From JBBILG01 sp037445085 (GTDB lineage Bacteria; Pseudomonadota; Gammaproteobacteria; Burkholderiales; Methylophilaceae), in the NCBI GenBank assembly GCA_037445085.1, contig JBBILG010000003.1:1-51564 (forward strand): a stretch of 51,564 nt of DNA, written 5' to 3'. Position 1 is the first letter of the stretch. Each line of letters starts with the position of its first letter. Of the stretch, positions 32,021 through 40,180 are shown in pieces. Under the pieces are notes generated by a model that worked only from the letters and a program-made list of their open reading frames with translations, was not told the DNA's origin and searched no databases. The translations under genes were made by a program, and so were the position numbers.

Positions 32021-32042
32021 TATCGCCCGCTCATGGCCGGCC

Positions 32043-32647
32043 TTGCGCTGGCTGCTCCTGCTGTTGCCGTTGCTGCTGGCCGGCTGCGGTGCGTCCGGAC
32101 ATGCGCCGCTGCCGCCGGGCGCCACGGTGCTGGGTGACAGCATCAGTTACGGCACCGGCGCGGCGCCCGGCGAGGATTTCCCCAGCCTGCTCGCCACCAC
32201 CGGCTGGCAGGTCATCAACGCCGGCGTGCCCGGCGACACCACGGTGGACGGCTTCGCCCGCCTGCCGGAACTGCTCGGCCGGCACGACCCGCAGCTCCTG
32301 CTGGTGGCGCTGGGGGCAACGACCTCCTGCGCCGGCTGCCCGCCCAGCAGACCGCCGACAACCTCCAAGCCATCCTCGCCTAGGCACGGGCGCGCGGCAC
32401 CCGGGCGGTGCTGGTGGGAGCGCCTGCCCCCGACCTGCTGGGCGCCGCGCTGGGCAGGCTGGACGACCATCCGCTGTATGCGCGGGTGGCCGAGGCCGCC
32501 GGCGTGCCACTGGTGAGCGGGGTGCTGGGCGAGGTGCTGTCGCGCCGCGAACTCAAGGCCGACCCCATCCATCCGAACGCCGCCGGCTACCGCGAGCTGG
32601 AACGGCGGCTGCGCCAGGAGCTCCGGCGGCTCGGCTTCGTACAATGA
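32043..32647 (+). pseudogene. TesA/arylesterase-type SGNH hydrolase lipoprotein, decayed
   Basis: An SGNH lipase/esterase (TesA family) of about 200 residues if repaired. The start is a TTG (MRWLLLLLPLLLAGC with a good lipobox LAGC), then GDSISYG (Ser nucleophile). The first frame breaks in a run of five Gs just before the GGND block (about 32311-32317); adding one G restores GGNDLLRRLP. The second frame then has an in-frame TAG at 32381-32383 where a Glu/Gln-type codon is expected. The rest reads RAVLVGAPAPDLLGA to DPIHPNAAGY, holding the catalytic Asp/His. Two independent lesions argue for genuine decay over a single base-calling error. Confidence 0.85.
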
Positions 32648-32683
32648 GCGTGCGCAAACGAAATGAAACAGGAGAAACACGAC

Positions 32684-32815
32684 GTGAGCGGGTTGACATC
32701 CGGATGGTGCATGTGGTGGCTTGGCGGCCTGCGCGCACCTTGGCGGCCGTTTTGCGGCATCTTCGCCGTCCCGCGATCCGGTGAAATGTCCGGGCTGGCC
32801 ACGAGGGGCGGATAG
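32684..32815 (+). CDS. possible 43-aa Trp/Cys-rich small ORF
   Basis: A GTG-started 43-codon frame (MSGLTSGWCMWWLGGLRAPW ...) preceded by AGGAGA at a good distance and ending one base before the ATG of the DUF2062 gene, so it could be a coupled leader peptide. A competing open frame starts at 32644. The composition is not typical of neighbouring proteins. I give it little weight. Confidence 0.25.
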   Translation: MSGLTSGWCMWWLGGLRAPWRPFCGIFAVPRSGEMSGLATRGG

Positions 32816-32816
32816 C

Positions 32817-33350
32817 ATGTTCGACAAGCTGCGCCAACACCTGCCCAGCCGCGAGCAGCTGCATGCCAACCGCTGGTTGCGCTGGCTGGGGCCCTACCTG
32901 CATCACCCGCGCCTGTGGCATTGGTCGCGGCGCGGCGTGGCCATGGGCGTGGCCATGGGCGTGTTCTTCGGCCTGGTCATCCCTATCGCCCAGATTCCCC
33001 TGGCCGCCACCGCCGCCATCGTGCTGCGCGCCAACGTGCCGGCCGCCGTTGCCAGCACGCTGGTGACCAACCCGGTGACCTTTGCGCCGATCTACTATGC
33101 CGCCTATCACGTCGGTGCCTGGATCACGGGCGGGGGCGAGTACGATGCCGAAGCCGAAGCCGCCAGGGCGAAACTGCTGGCGCAGGAGGATGCCGGCTTC
33201 TGGCAGCGGGTCGGCGCGCTGGGCGGCGCCCTGCTCACCGGCTTGCTGCTGTTCGCCACCCTCGCCGGCTTCCTGGCCTACGGCCTCATCACCGTGGGCT
33301 GGCGCATCTGGGTATGGCACCGCCGCCGACGGCGCCAGTGGCAGCGCTGA
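32817..33350 (+). CDS. DUF2062 inner-membrane protein
   Basis: A 177-residue protein of the DUF2062 family of unknown function. The basic N-terminus MFDKLRQHLPSREQL is followed by RRGVAMGVAMGVFFGLVIPIAQI (helix 1), a second helix near 60-80 with TNPVTFAPIYY (family signature), and a third helix near 135-160, ending in a very basic tail (HRRRRRQWQR). Sometimes found near lipid A or glycosyltransferase genes, but no such gene is adjacent here. The ATG at 32817 was chosen as the family start; a frame running from 32721 is not conserved. Confidence 0.85.
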   Translation: MFDKLRQHLPSREQLHANRWLRWLGPYLHHPRLWHWSRRGVAMGVAMGVFFGLVIPIAQIPLAATAAIVLRANVPAAVASTLVTNPVTFAPIYYAAYHVGAWITGGGEYDAEAEAARAKLLAQEDAGFWQRVGALGGALLTGLLLFATLAGFLAYGLITVGWRIWVWHRRRRRQWQR

Positions 33351-33487
33351 GCGGCTGCGGCCGCCGGAATCGCCCGCCGGCGCCCTGAAGGCCGGCGGTG
33401 CGAAAGGGATGCGGGCTATAATGCGTAGATGGCCTTCATCCAGGTAACCCTCGCTCGAATTCCGGGCCGTTCCGGTGAGCACGCCCT

Positions 33488-33628
33488 AGAACCCATTTCA
33501 TCAGGCGCTGTGCTTGCCCACCCGGGCTTGCGCGGTACTCGCTCCTCGCCGTACTTGCGTGGTCTGGTCGCCGCGTTCCGGGCGCGCCCCATTTGGCTGC
33601 GGCTTGCCAGCCTGCTGAAATAGATTCC
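33488..33628. repeat. dispersed MITE-like repeat, copy A
   Basis: About 141 bp, with a related copy at 38204-38348. The ends are imperfectly inverted (AGAACCCATTTCATCAGGCG at the left; CCTGCTGAAATAGATTCC at the right, which reads GGAATCTATTTCAGCAGG on the other strand). The two copies share long identical blocks at both ends and differ mostly in the middle. It ends 15 bp before the antiporter start, so it may carry that gene's promoter. Confidence 0.85.
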
Positions 33629-33643
33629 TCATCTGAGAAAGCA

Positions 33644-35305
33644 ATGCCCGGACCGTTCGCAGAACTCGCCTTGCTGCTGATCATCACCGCCGCGGCGGGT
33701 GCCTTGGCCACCCGCCTGCGCCAGCCGGTGTTGATCGCCTACATCGTGGTCGGCATCCTGGTCGGGCCGGCCGGCTTCGAGCTGGTCAAGGCGCACGACC
33801 AGATCAACCTGCTCGCCGAGGTCGGCGTGGCCGTGCTGCTGTTCCTGGTCGGCCTCAAGCTGGACCTGCGCCACGTCCGCCACATCGGGCCGGTGGCGCT
33901 TGCCACCGGGCTGGGGCAGCTTTCCTTCACCATCTTCTTTGGCTTCATCCTCATCCTGCTGCTGGGCAAGGACTGGCTCACCGCGCTGTACGTGGCAGTG
34001 GCGCTCACCTTCTCCAGCACCATCATCATCATCAAGCTGCTGTCCGATAAGCGCGAGCTGGATTCGCTGCATGGGCGCATCGCGGTGGGCTTCCTCATCG
34101 TGCAGGACATCGCCGTGGTGCTGGCCATGATCATCATGAGCGCGTTGCGCGGCGATGGCAGCGGCGGCGAGGCCGGTGTGCTGGCGGTGGCCTGGCATCT
34201 GCTGCTGCGCGTCGGCGGTGCCGTGGTGCTGATATTCGTGCTGATGCGATACGTGCTGCCGCAGCTGATGCGGCTGATGGCGCGCTCGCAGGAATTGCTG
34301 CTGATCTTTGCCATCGCCTGGGGCCTGGCGCTGGCGGCGCTGGGCGAATGGGCGGGGTTTTCCAAGGAGGCCGGCGCCTTTCTCGCCGGCTTCTCGCTCG
34401 CTTCCACCCATTACCGGGACGCCATGGGGGCGCGGCTGACCGGCATCCGCGATTTCCTGCTGCTGTTCTTCTTCATCGACCTCGGTGCCAAGCTGGACTT
34501 CACCACCCTGGAGGCGGAAGCATGGCCGGCGCTGGTGCTGTCGCTGTTCGTGCTGATCGGCAACCCGCTCATCGTCATGGCCATCATGGGCTACATGGGG
34601 TACCGCAAACGCACCGGCTTCCTCGCCGGGCTGACGGTGGCGCAGATCAGCGAATTCTCCATCGTTTTTGTCGCCATGGGCATCACCCTCGGCCACATCG
34701 GCCAGGACGCGCTGGGCCTGACCACGCTGGTGGGGGTGGTCACTATCGCCTTGTCCACTTACATGATCCTCTACTCGCAATCGCTGTACGAGCGCCTCTC
34801 GCCCTGGCTGGGGCCGTTCGAGCGCAAGCGGCCGTTCCGCGAGCTGCAGGTGGAGCGCCAGCGGCGCGGCGAGGGCGAGGCGGAGATCATCGTGTTCGGG
34901 CTGGGCCGCTACGGCGCGCGCCTCATGCGGCAGTTGCATGATAACGGAGTGGCCGTGCTGGGCGTGGATTTCGATCCCGAGCTGGTGCGCCAGCTACGCG
35001 GCCACAAGTTGCAGGTGCGCTTCGGTGACGCCGAGGACCCCGCCTTTCTGGAAACCATGCCGCTGGACGGCGCGGCCTGTGTGGTCACCACCCTGCCCGA
35101 CTGGGCCGACAACCAGGCGCTGCTGCATGCGCTGCACGCTGCCGGCTACCGTGGCGAAGTGCTCGGCGTGGTACGCAACGACGTGCAGGAGCAGGCGTTG
35201 CGTCAAGCCGGTGTGGCGCGCGTGATCAACCCGTTCAACGATGCCGCCGACCACGCCGCGGAAATGCTGGCCCGTGAAATTCAACTGACGAGGAAAATGC
35301 CATGA
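33644..35305 (+). CDS. Kef-type (CPA2) cation:proton antiporter with TrkA-N domain
   Basis: A 553-residue protein with about 12 transmembrane helices (Na_H_Exchanger fold) up to roughly residue 385 and a C-terminal cytoplasmic RCK/TrkA-N domain (EIIVFGLGRYGARLMRQL ... VLGVDFDP) that binds nucleotide. It lacks an obvious glutathione-site signature by eye, so I call it Kef/YbaL-like rather than KefB or KefC. It probably exchanges K+ or Na+ for H+ in the inner membrane. ATG at 33644 after GAGAAAG; an upstream in-frame codon lies within the repeat. Overlaps the universal stress gene by ATGA. Confidence 0.92.
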   Translation: MPGPFAELALLLIITAAAGALATRLRQPVLIAYIVVGILVGPAGFELVKAHDQINLLAEVGVAVLLFLVGLKLDLRHVRHIGPVALATGLGQLSFTIFFGFILILLLGKDWLTALYVAVALTFSSTIIIIKLLSDKRELDSLHGRIAVGFLIVQDIAVVLAMIIMSALRGDGSGGEAGVLAVAWHLLLRVGGAVVLIFVLMRYVLPQLMRLMARSQELLLIFAIAWGLALAALGEWAGFSKEAGAFLAGFSLASTHYRDAMGARLTGIRDFLLLFFFIDLGAKLDFTTLEAEAWPALVLSLFVLIGNPLIVMAIMGYMGYRKRTGFLAGLTVAQISEFSIVFVAMGITLGHIGQDALGLTTLVGVVTIALSTYMILYSQSLYERLSPWLGPFERKRPFRELQVERQRRGEGEAEIIVFGLGRYGARLMRQLHDNGVAVLGVDFDPELVRQLRGHKLQVRFGDAEDPAFLETMPLDGAACVVTTLPDWADNQALLHALHAAGYRGEVLGVVRNDVQEQALRQAGVARVINPFNDAADHAAEMLAREIQLTRKMP

Positions 35306-36183
35306 CCCCATTGCGTACCCTGCTCGCCGCCACCGATTTCTCTGCGCCATCCCGCCATGCCGCGATGCGCGCCGCCCTGCTGGCACAGGCCAGCGGCGCC
35401 CGCCTGGAACTGCTGCACGTGCTGCAGGGCAGCGCGCTGGACCAGTTGCGCCAGACCCTCGGCCAGCAGGCCGAAACGGTGCTGGCCAGGCTGGAAACGG
35501 ATGCCAAGGAAAAGCTGCTGCGGCTCGCCGCCATCGTTGGCGAGCCGCACGGCCTTAGCCCCGGCGTGCACCTGACCAGCGGGCCGGTGCTGCAGGCGAT
35601 TGCCGGCAAGGCCGATCTGCTGGATGCCGACCTGCTGGTGCTGGGCGCGCGTGGCACCGGCTTCATGCACCACCTGCTGGGTTCGACCGCCGAGCGCATG
35701 CTGCGCCTCACCCAGCGCCCCATGCTGGTGGTCAAGCAGACCCCGCACGAACGCTACCGCCGCGTGCTGCTGTCACTGGACTTCTCGCCCTACAGCCCGT
35801 GCGTGGTCGCACTCGCCCGCGCCACGGCTCCTGACGCGCAGTTCGTGCTGTTCAACGCCTACGACGTGCCGATGGAAGGCAACCTGCGTCTGGCCGGAGT
35901 GGACGAGGACACCATCCGGCAGTACCGCAGTGCCGCCCGGCTCAAGGCGGAAAAGTCGCTGGAAGAGACCGCCCGCCACGCCGGGCTCGCCTCCGGCAGT
36001 TATCAGCTACTGGCGCTGCACGGCGACCCGGCGGTGAACATCCTGGAACAGGAGGAGGAACTCGGCGTGGACCTGGTGGTGGTCGGCAAGCACGGCGGCG
36101 GCATGACCCAGGAGCTGCTGCTGGGCAGCGTCACCAAGCACGTGCTGACGGCGTCGCGCAGCGACATGCTGATTGCCAGATGA
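35302..36183 (+). CDS. tandem universal stress protein (UspA x2)
   Basis: A 293-residue cytoplasmic protein made of two UspA domains. Domain one starts LRTLLAATDFSAPSRHAAMRAA and contains the nucleotide-binding LLVLGARGTGFMHHLLGSTAERML; domain two starts RVLLSLDFSPYSPCVVALA and ends with VVVGKHGGGMTQELLLGSVTKHVL. Both keep the G-2x-G-9x-G(S/T) ATP-binding pattern. The start overlaps the antiporter stop by ATGA; UspA proteins are often paired with Kef-type transporters as stress or nucleotide sensors. The following gene is convergent. Confidence 0.93.
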   Translation: MTPLRTLLAATDFSAPSRHAAMRAALLAQASGARLELLHVLQGSALDQLRQTLGQQAETVLARLETDAKEKLLRLAAIVGEPHGLSPGVHLTSGPVLQAIAGKADLLDADLLVLGARGTGFMHHLLGSTAERMLRLTQRPMLVVKQTPHERYRRVLLSLDFSPYSPCVVALARATAPDAQFVLFNAYDVPMEGNLRLAGVDEDTIRQYRSAARLKAEKSLEETARHAGLASGSYQLLALHGDPAVNILEQEEELGVDLVVVGKHGGGMTQELLLGSVTKHVLTASRSDMLIAR

Positions 36184-36208
36184 AAATGGGCGCCGCGCCG
36201 GATTTGCC

Positions 36209-38062
36209 TCAGGCGCGCATGGCCTCCTCGTTGTCCTCCTCGTCCACCAGGAAGCCGCCGCTCTGGTGCGCCCACAGCCGGGCATAGAGGCCGCCGCGCG
36301 CGAGCAGGCTGGCGTGGTCGCCTTCCTCGACGATGCGGCCCCGGTCGATGACCACCAGCCGGTCCATGGCGGCGATGGTGGAGAGCCGGTGGGCGATGGC
36401 GACCACGGTCTTGCCTTCCATCAGCCGGTACAGGCTACCCTGGATGGCAGCTTCGACTTCGGAATCGAGTGCGCTGGTGGCCTCGTCCAGCAACAGGATG
36501 GGGGCGTCCTTCAGCATCACGCGGGCAATCGCGATGCGCTGGCGCTGGCCGCCGGAAAGTTTCACCCCGCGCTCGCCGACGTGGGCATCGTAGCTGCGGC
36601 GGCCCTTGAGGTCGGCAAGCCCGAGGATGAAGCCGTGCGCCTCGGCGCGGCGGGCGGCGGACATCATTTCCGCCTCGCTGGCATCTGGGCGGCCATAGAG
36701 AATGTTGTCGCGCACCGAGCGGTGCAGCAGCGAAGTGTCCTGCGTCACCATGCCGATGTTGCGGCGCAGGCTCTCCTGGGTGACCCGCGCGATGTCCTGC
36801 CCGTCGATGAGGATGCGGCCGGACTGCAGATCGTAGAAGCGCAGCAGCAGGTTGACGATGGTGGACTTGCCGGCGCCGGAGCGGCCCACCAGTCCGACTT
36901 TTTCGCCCGGGCGGATGTGCAGGCTGAAGTCTTCCAGCACCGGCTGCTGTCCGCCGTAGGCGAAGCCCGCCCGCTCGAAGCGGATATCGCCGTGCCGCAC
37001 CAGGAGCGGCCGCGCGTCCGGCGCATCCCGCACCAGTTGCATGGTGGACAGGGTGTTGATGCCGTCCTGCACGGTGCCGACATGCTCGAACAGCGAAGTC
37101 ATCTCCCACATGATCCAGTGCGACATGCCGTGCAGGCGCAGCACCATGGCGGTCACCGCTGCCACCGCGCCGATACCCACTTCGCCGCGGCTCCACAGGG
37201 TGAGCGCGATGCCGGCGCTGCCCATGATCAGGAGCATGATGAGCACGTGGTTGAGGATCTCCACGCTGCTCACCAGACGCATCTGCCGGTGCACGGTGAT
37301 GATGAACTCCCGCATGGCCGAGCGGGCGTAACCTGCCTCGCGCCCGGCGTGCGAAAACAGCTTCACCGTGGCGATGTTGGTGTAGGCATCGGTGATGCGT
37401 CCGGTCATCAGGGCGCGCGCGTCGGCCTGCTTCCGTGAAACCCGGGCAAGACGCGGGACGAAGCGGGCCATCATGGTAAGGTACAGTGCCAGCCAGCCGA
37501 AGAAGGGCAGCAGCAGCCAGGCATCGAAGCTTTGCACGATGACGAGCAGGGTGACGAAATAGATGACGACGAACACCAGGATGTCGGTGAGGATGAACCA
37601 CATGTCGCGCACTGCCAGCGCGGTCTGCATCACTTTCGCGGCGATCCTGCCGGCGAACTCGTCCTGGTAGAAGGCCATGCTCTGGGAGAGCATCAGCCGG
37701 TGGAAATTCCAGCGCAGACGCATGGGGAAGTTGCCGGCCAGGGTCTGGTGCTTGAGCATGGTCTGCAGTGCCACCAGGGCGATGCTGCCGATGAGGATGC
37801 CGGCGATGGCGAGCAGCTTGTTGCCTTCCTGCTGCCACAGCAGGGCCGGCGGCACCTGGGCCAGCCAGTCCACCACGTGCCCCAGCAGGCCAAACAGCAG
37901 CGCCTCGAAGGCGCCGATCGCCGCTGTGAGCAGCGTCATCCCCAGCATGTAGCCGCGCAAGCCCTGCGTGCACGACCAGGCGAACGCCCAGAAGCGCCGG
38001 CGCGGCACCGCGATGGGGGCCTCGGGAAAGGGGTCCAGCAGTTTTTCGAACCAGCGATACAT
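36209..38062 (-). CDS. ABC exporter, fused permease and ATPase
   Basis: A 617-residue half transporter. The N-terminal membrane domain has about six helices (to residue 330) and the C-terminal nucleotide-binding domain starts near 355: Walker A GRSGAGKST, Q-loop VTQDTSLLHRS, signature LSGGQRQRIAIAR, Walker B ILLLDEATSALD and H-loop AIAHRLS. All ATPase residues are intact, so a homodimer would be functional. Substrate unknown (lipid or drug exporter group). The gene stands alone between the universal stress gene and the repeat copy B, with no adaptor or regulator beside it. Confidence 0.93.
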   Translation of the reverse strand: MYRWFEKLLDPFPEAPIAVPRRRFWAFAWSCTQGLRGYMLGMTLLTAAIGAFEALLFGLLGHVVDWLAQVPPALLWQQEGNKLLAIAGILIGSIALVALQTMLKHQTLAGNFPMRLRWNFHRLMLSQSMAFYQDEFAGRIAAKVMQTALAVRDMWFILTDILVFVVIYFVTLLVIVQSFDAWLLLPFFGWLALYLTMMARFVPRLARVSRKQADARALMTGRITDAYTNIATVKLFSHAGREAGYARSAMREFIITVHRQMRLVSSVEILNHVLIMLLIMGSAGIALTLWSRGEVGIGAVAAVTAMVLRLHGMSHWIMWEMTSLFEHVGTVQDGINTLSTMQLVRDAPDARPLLVRHGDIRFERAGFAYGGQQPVLEDFSLHIRPGEKVGLVGRSGAGKSTIVNLLLRFYDLQSGRILIDGQDIARVTQESLRRNIGMVTQDTSLLHRSVRDNILYGRPDASEAEMMSAARRAEAHGFILGLADLKGRRSYDAHVGERGVKLSGGQRQRIAIARVMLKDAPILLLDEATSALDSEVEAAIQGSLYRLMEGKTVVAIAHRLSTIAAMDRLVVIDRGRIVEEGDHASLLARGGLYARLWAHQSGGFLVDEEDNEEAMRA

Positions 38063-38203
38063 GCGTCCAGGGCAATCCAGCTGTCATTCCGCGGCCGCGG
38101 CAGGCGGAACGCGGAGCCGGGGAGCGTCGGTTCCCGGCTTGCGGATGGCTGTCACGCGGCCGGTGGCCGGCGCAAGGTCTTGACGATCCGCCGGCATCGG
38201 ATA

Positions 38204-38348
38204 AGAACCCATTTCATCAGGCGCCGCGCTTGCCCACCCGGGCTTGCGCGGTACTCGCTCCTCGCCGTATTTGTGTGTACTGTCTTCGTCGCTGCGTTCC
38301 GGGCGCGCCCCATTTGGCTGCGCTCGCCAGCCTCCTGAAATAGATTCC
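38204..38348. repeat. dispersed MITE-like repeat, copy B
   Basis: About 145 bp, a second copy of the element at 33488-33628, in the same orientation. Shared blocks include the left end (AGAACCCATTTCATCAGGCG), CGCGGTACTCGCTCCTCGCC, GTTCCGGGCGCGCCCCATTT and the right end. Differences cluster in the middle. It lies upstream of the ABC exporter start on the other strand. Confidence 0.88.
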
Positions 38349-38601
38349 AAGGGGTTGGTGCGCCCAATTGATGGCGGCAGGGTCGCACTGGGTCAACGAC
38401 GGCTCATCGGCCTGGCACGCCAGGCTTGCTGCCTCGTTCACGGCACCAGCCCGCACATTCTACCCGTGGTTGGCCGCTGCATCAGGATACTATCCATACT
38501 TTCACCAGCGAGTGGCCAAACTTGCCGTGACGCCGGATAATTCAGCAAACCCCGTTCGGACAATGGTCGCGCAATGAGTCAGAAGCTCAAGGCTTGTTAT
38601 C
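38349..38601. other. non-coding stretch
   Basis: Together with 38063-38203, this flanks repeat copy B in a 539-bp gap without a gene. Several short open frames run through it with no ribosome site or family similarity. I see no terminator or promoter that I would defend. Confidence 0.5.
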
Positions 38602-38952
38602 ATGACCCCGTGCCACCTGCCGCTCCTGCTGTTCGGCGCCTTCGACCGCCATCACTTCGGCGACCTGCTGTTCCCCTACGTTGCCGCGGCCCTGCCCTCC
38701 GGGCGGACGCTGTATCCTGTCGGCCTGCTGGCGCGTGATCTGCGCCGCGCCGGCGGCCATCGCGTGCAGGCGCTCGCCCGCTTCGCCGCGAGATGGGGCG
38801 CATGGCCCACCCGGGTGCTGCACGTGGGCGGCGAGCCGCTGCCCGGCGCGGTGGGCATCGCCTATACCGGTGTGGGCGGCGTGGGACTGGGCGAACTCGC
38901 TCATGACCTGCGCGCCGAGTTCGCCGCCTTGTGTGCGGAGGCCGGGTTGTGA
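38602..38952 (+). CDS. short protein resembling the N-terminus of a polysaccharide pyruvyltransferase-like enzyme; likely remnant
   Basis: A 116-residue frame that begins with the pattern PLLLFGAFDRHHFGDLLFPY, close to the glycine/Asp start of pyruvyltransferase-fold proteins (about 300-400 residues). It jumps from VLHVGGEPLPG to AVGIAYTGVGGVGLG, which in my memory of the family are far apart, and ends soon after at FAALCAEAGL. I read this as an internal deletion plus C-terminal loss in an old gene. The stop overlaps the start of the DUF4186 gene (GTGA), so the two are still coupled. It might be a genuine small protein. Confidence 0.45.
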   Translation: MTPCHLPLLLFGAFDRHHFGDLLFPYVAAALPSGRTLYPVGLLARDLRRAGGHRVQALARFAARWGAWPTRVLHVGGEPLPGAVGIAYTGVGGVGLGELAHDLRAEFAALCAEAGL

Positions 38953-39350
38953 GAGGGCTCGACGAAGTGTTCGGCGCGCTGCAACAATCCGGCGGCTTCC
39001 GCCGCGGCTTTCATCTCCAAGGCAGAGAGCTCGCCTATCTGCGGGACATGGGGCTGCCCGCGGTGCTGGCGCACGCGGCGGATTTCGTCGCCCGGCGGCT
39101 GGCGCCTGCCGTCATCGCCAACGACGGCAGGCAGACGCCGTTCCGCGGTCATCCGGTGTTCGTCGCCCAGCACGCCACCGCCTGCTGCTGCCGCGGCTGC
39201 CTGCAGAAATGGCACCGCATTCCGGCCGGCCATGCCCTGACCGCGGAGGAAACGGCCTACGTGCTGGCGGTGCTGGAGCGCTGGCTGCGCGGGGAACTGG
39301 AGGCGGGCGGCGGAAAGGAAACAGGGCCGCCGGCGGCGACCCTGTTCTGA
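38949..39350 (+). CDS. DUF4186 protein
   Basis: A 133-residue protein of the DUF4186 family of unknown function. Conserved features are FHLQGRELAYLRDMGL near the start and HPVFVAQHATACCCRGCLQKWHRIPAGHALT, in which His and a Cys-rich CCCRGC cluster suggest metal binding. The start is GTG at 38949, which overlaps the previous gene by four bases; an earlier GTG at 38931 would add six residues. It ends 3 bp before the tRNA-Asp on the opposite strand. Confidence 0.85.
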   Translation: MRGLDEVFGALQQSGGFRRGFHLQGRELAYLRDMGLPAVLAHAADFVARRLAPAVIANDGRQTPFRGHPVFVAQHATACCCRGCLQKWHRIPAGHALTAEETAYVLAVLERWLRGELEAGGGKETGPPAATLF

Positions 39351-39353
39351 ACC

Positions 39354-39430
39354 TGGCGGAGTGGACGGGACTCGAACCCGCGACCCCCGGCGTGACAGGC
39401 CGGTATTCTAACCAACTGAACTACCACTCC
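39354..39430 (-). tRNA. tRNA-Asp(GTC)
   Basis: A complete 77-nt cloverleaf with encoded CCA. The acceptor stem is GGAGTGG/CCACTCC, the D arm is GTTCAGTTGGTTAGAAT, the anticodon loop CTGTCAC gives GTC, and the T arm is GCGGGTTCGAGTCCCGT. It closely matches E. coli aspT. Confidence 0.97.
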
Positions 39431-39533
39431 AGTCCGTCTCGTCCCGCATTGCGCGAGACGAGACGAAGGCGCGCATGATACACAAAAATCCGCCGGGTAT
39501 CCAGCGCGAAGCGAAATTTTTGGTCATGCCGGC

Positions 39534-39773
39534 CTAACCGAGGTGCCGTGCGATCTCGCACAGTTCGGCCCGGGCGTCGTCGTAATCTTCATATTGTCGC
39601 CCGTGCGTGCGTGCATACCAGTAGCGGCTGTTCCAGGCATCACCCTCGATCTTGTGCAGCACGGCGTGAATCCAGCACGCGGTGGGGTCGTTGAACTCCT
39701 GCACGATGCGGTGCGATTCGTCCCACTTGCCGGCCAGGGCCAGTGCCACGGCCTCTTTCAATGCTTGCTGCAT
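39534..39773 (-). CDS. small conserved protein (79 aa)
   Basis: Acidic 79-residue cytoplasmic protein of the small family with the segment TACWIHAVLHKIEGDAWNSR followed by YWYARTHGRQ. I know the motif from other proteobacteria but no function. It has a good AAGGAG before the ATG at 39773. It lies between tRNA-Asp and pqqA on the same strand as both, 186 bp downstream of pqqA but separated from it by a terminator, so it is probably a separate transcript. Confidence 0.78.
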   Translation of the reverse strand: MQQALKEAVALALAGKWDESHRIVQEFNDPTACWIHAVLHKIEGDAWNSRYWYARTHGRQYEDYDDARAELCEIARHLG

Positions 39774-39905
39774 GGCGGTACTCCTTGGTTCGCGTCCGCC
39801 TCGAAATATACCGCAAGCCAGGCCATGGGCGCATGCTCGTGGCCGCTGTCACGCGCGACCCTATGACCGGCAAGGGGCCGTGTGGAAGTTCGCGTGGTGG
39901 GCGAA

Positions 39906-39931
39906 CAAAAACGGCACCCGTGGGTGCCGTT
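39906..39931 (-). terminator. Rho-independent terminator after pqqA
   Basis: On the minus strand, AACGGCACC and GGTGCCGTT form a 9-bp stem with a short loop, followed by a run of Ts (five As on the plus strand). It begins 29 bp after the pqqA stop. Confidence 0.85.
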
Positions 39932-39959
39932 CCATGGAGATTGGGGTTGCGTTTTGGGG

Positions 39960-40031
39960 CTAGCGGTTGCAGACGTACATGGTGACTTCGAAACCAAAAC
40001 GCATTTCGGTGACTTCGGGCTTGGTCCACAT
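39960..40031 (-). CDS. pqqA: coenzyme PQQ precursor peptide PqqA
   Basis: A 23-residue peptide beginning MWTKPEVTEMRF and containing the invariant EVTMY (Glu15 and Tyr19), whose side chains are cross-linked by PqqE and become pyrroloquinoline quinone. It ends in CNR. The ribosome site AAAGGAG is strong. Too short for the usual ORF caller. It has its own terminator and no pqqB, C, D or E is in the window, so this is an orphan copy or a split operon. A methyltransferase lies upstream on the same strand (149 bp); three TCATGA hexamers stand about 106-135 bp upstream. Confidence 0.93.
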   Translation of the reverse strand: MWTKPEVTEMRFGFEVTMYVCNR

Positions 40032-40136
40032 GGTTGCACTCCTTTGCTGTCGGGTTGATCGGGACAAAAGCGCACGATGCGCTTACTCGTATGATGGACA
40101 TGCTATGCCGGTGTTCCGCGGCGCGCCTGCGCCGTA

Positions 40137-40165
40137 TCATGAATCACGCCTCATGATTTTCATGA
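40137..40165. promoter_or_regulatory. three TCATGA hexamers upstream of pqqA
   Basis: The self-complementary hexamer TCATGA occurs at 40137-40142, 40151-40156 and 40160-40165. In random DNA of this size one copy would be unusual enough. It could be an operator for pqqA or chance; the regulator is unknown. Confidence 0.25.
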
Positions 40166-40180
40166 ATTGCCGCCGCGGCG

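Noticed and set aside
38368..38577. 69-aa open frame after repeat copy B
   Set aside because: No ribosome site, no family, runs through unstructured spacer.
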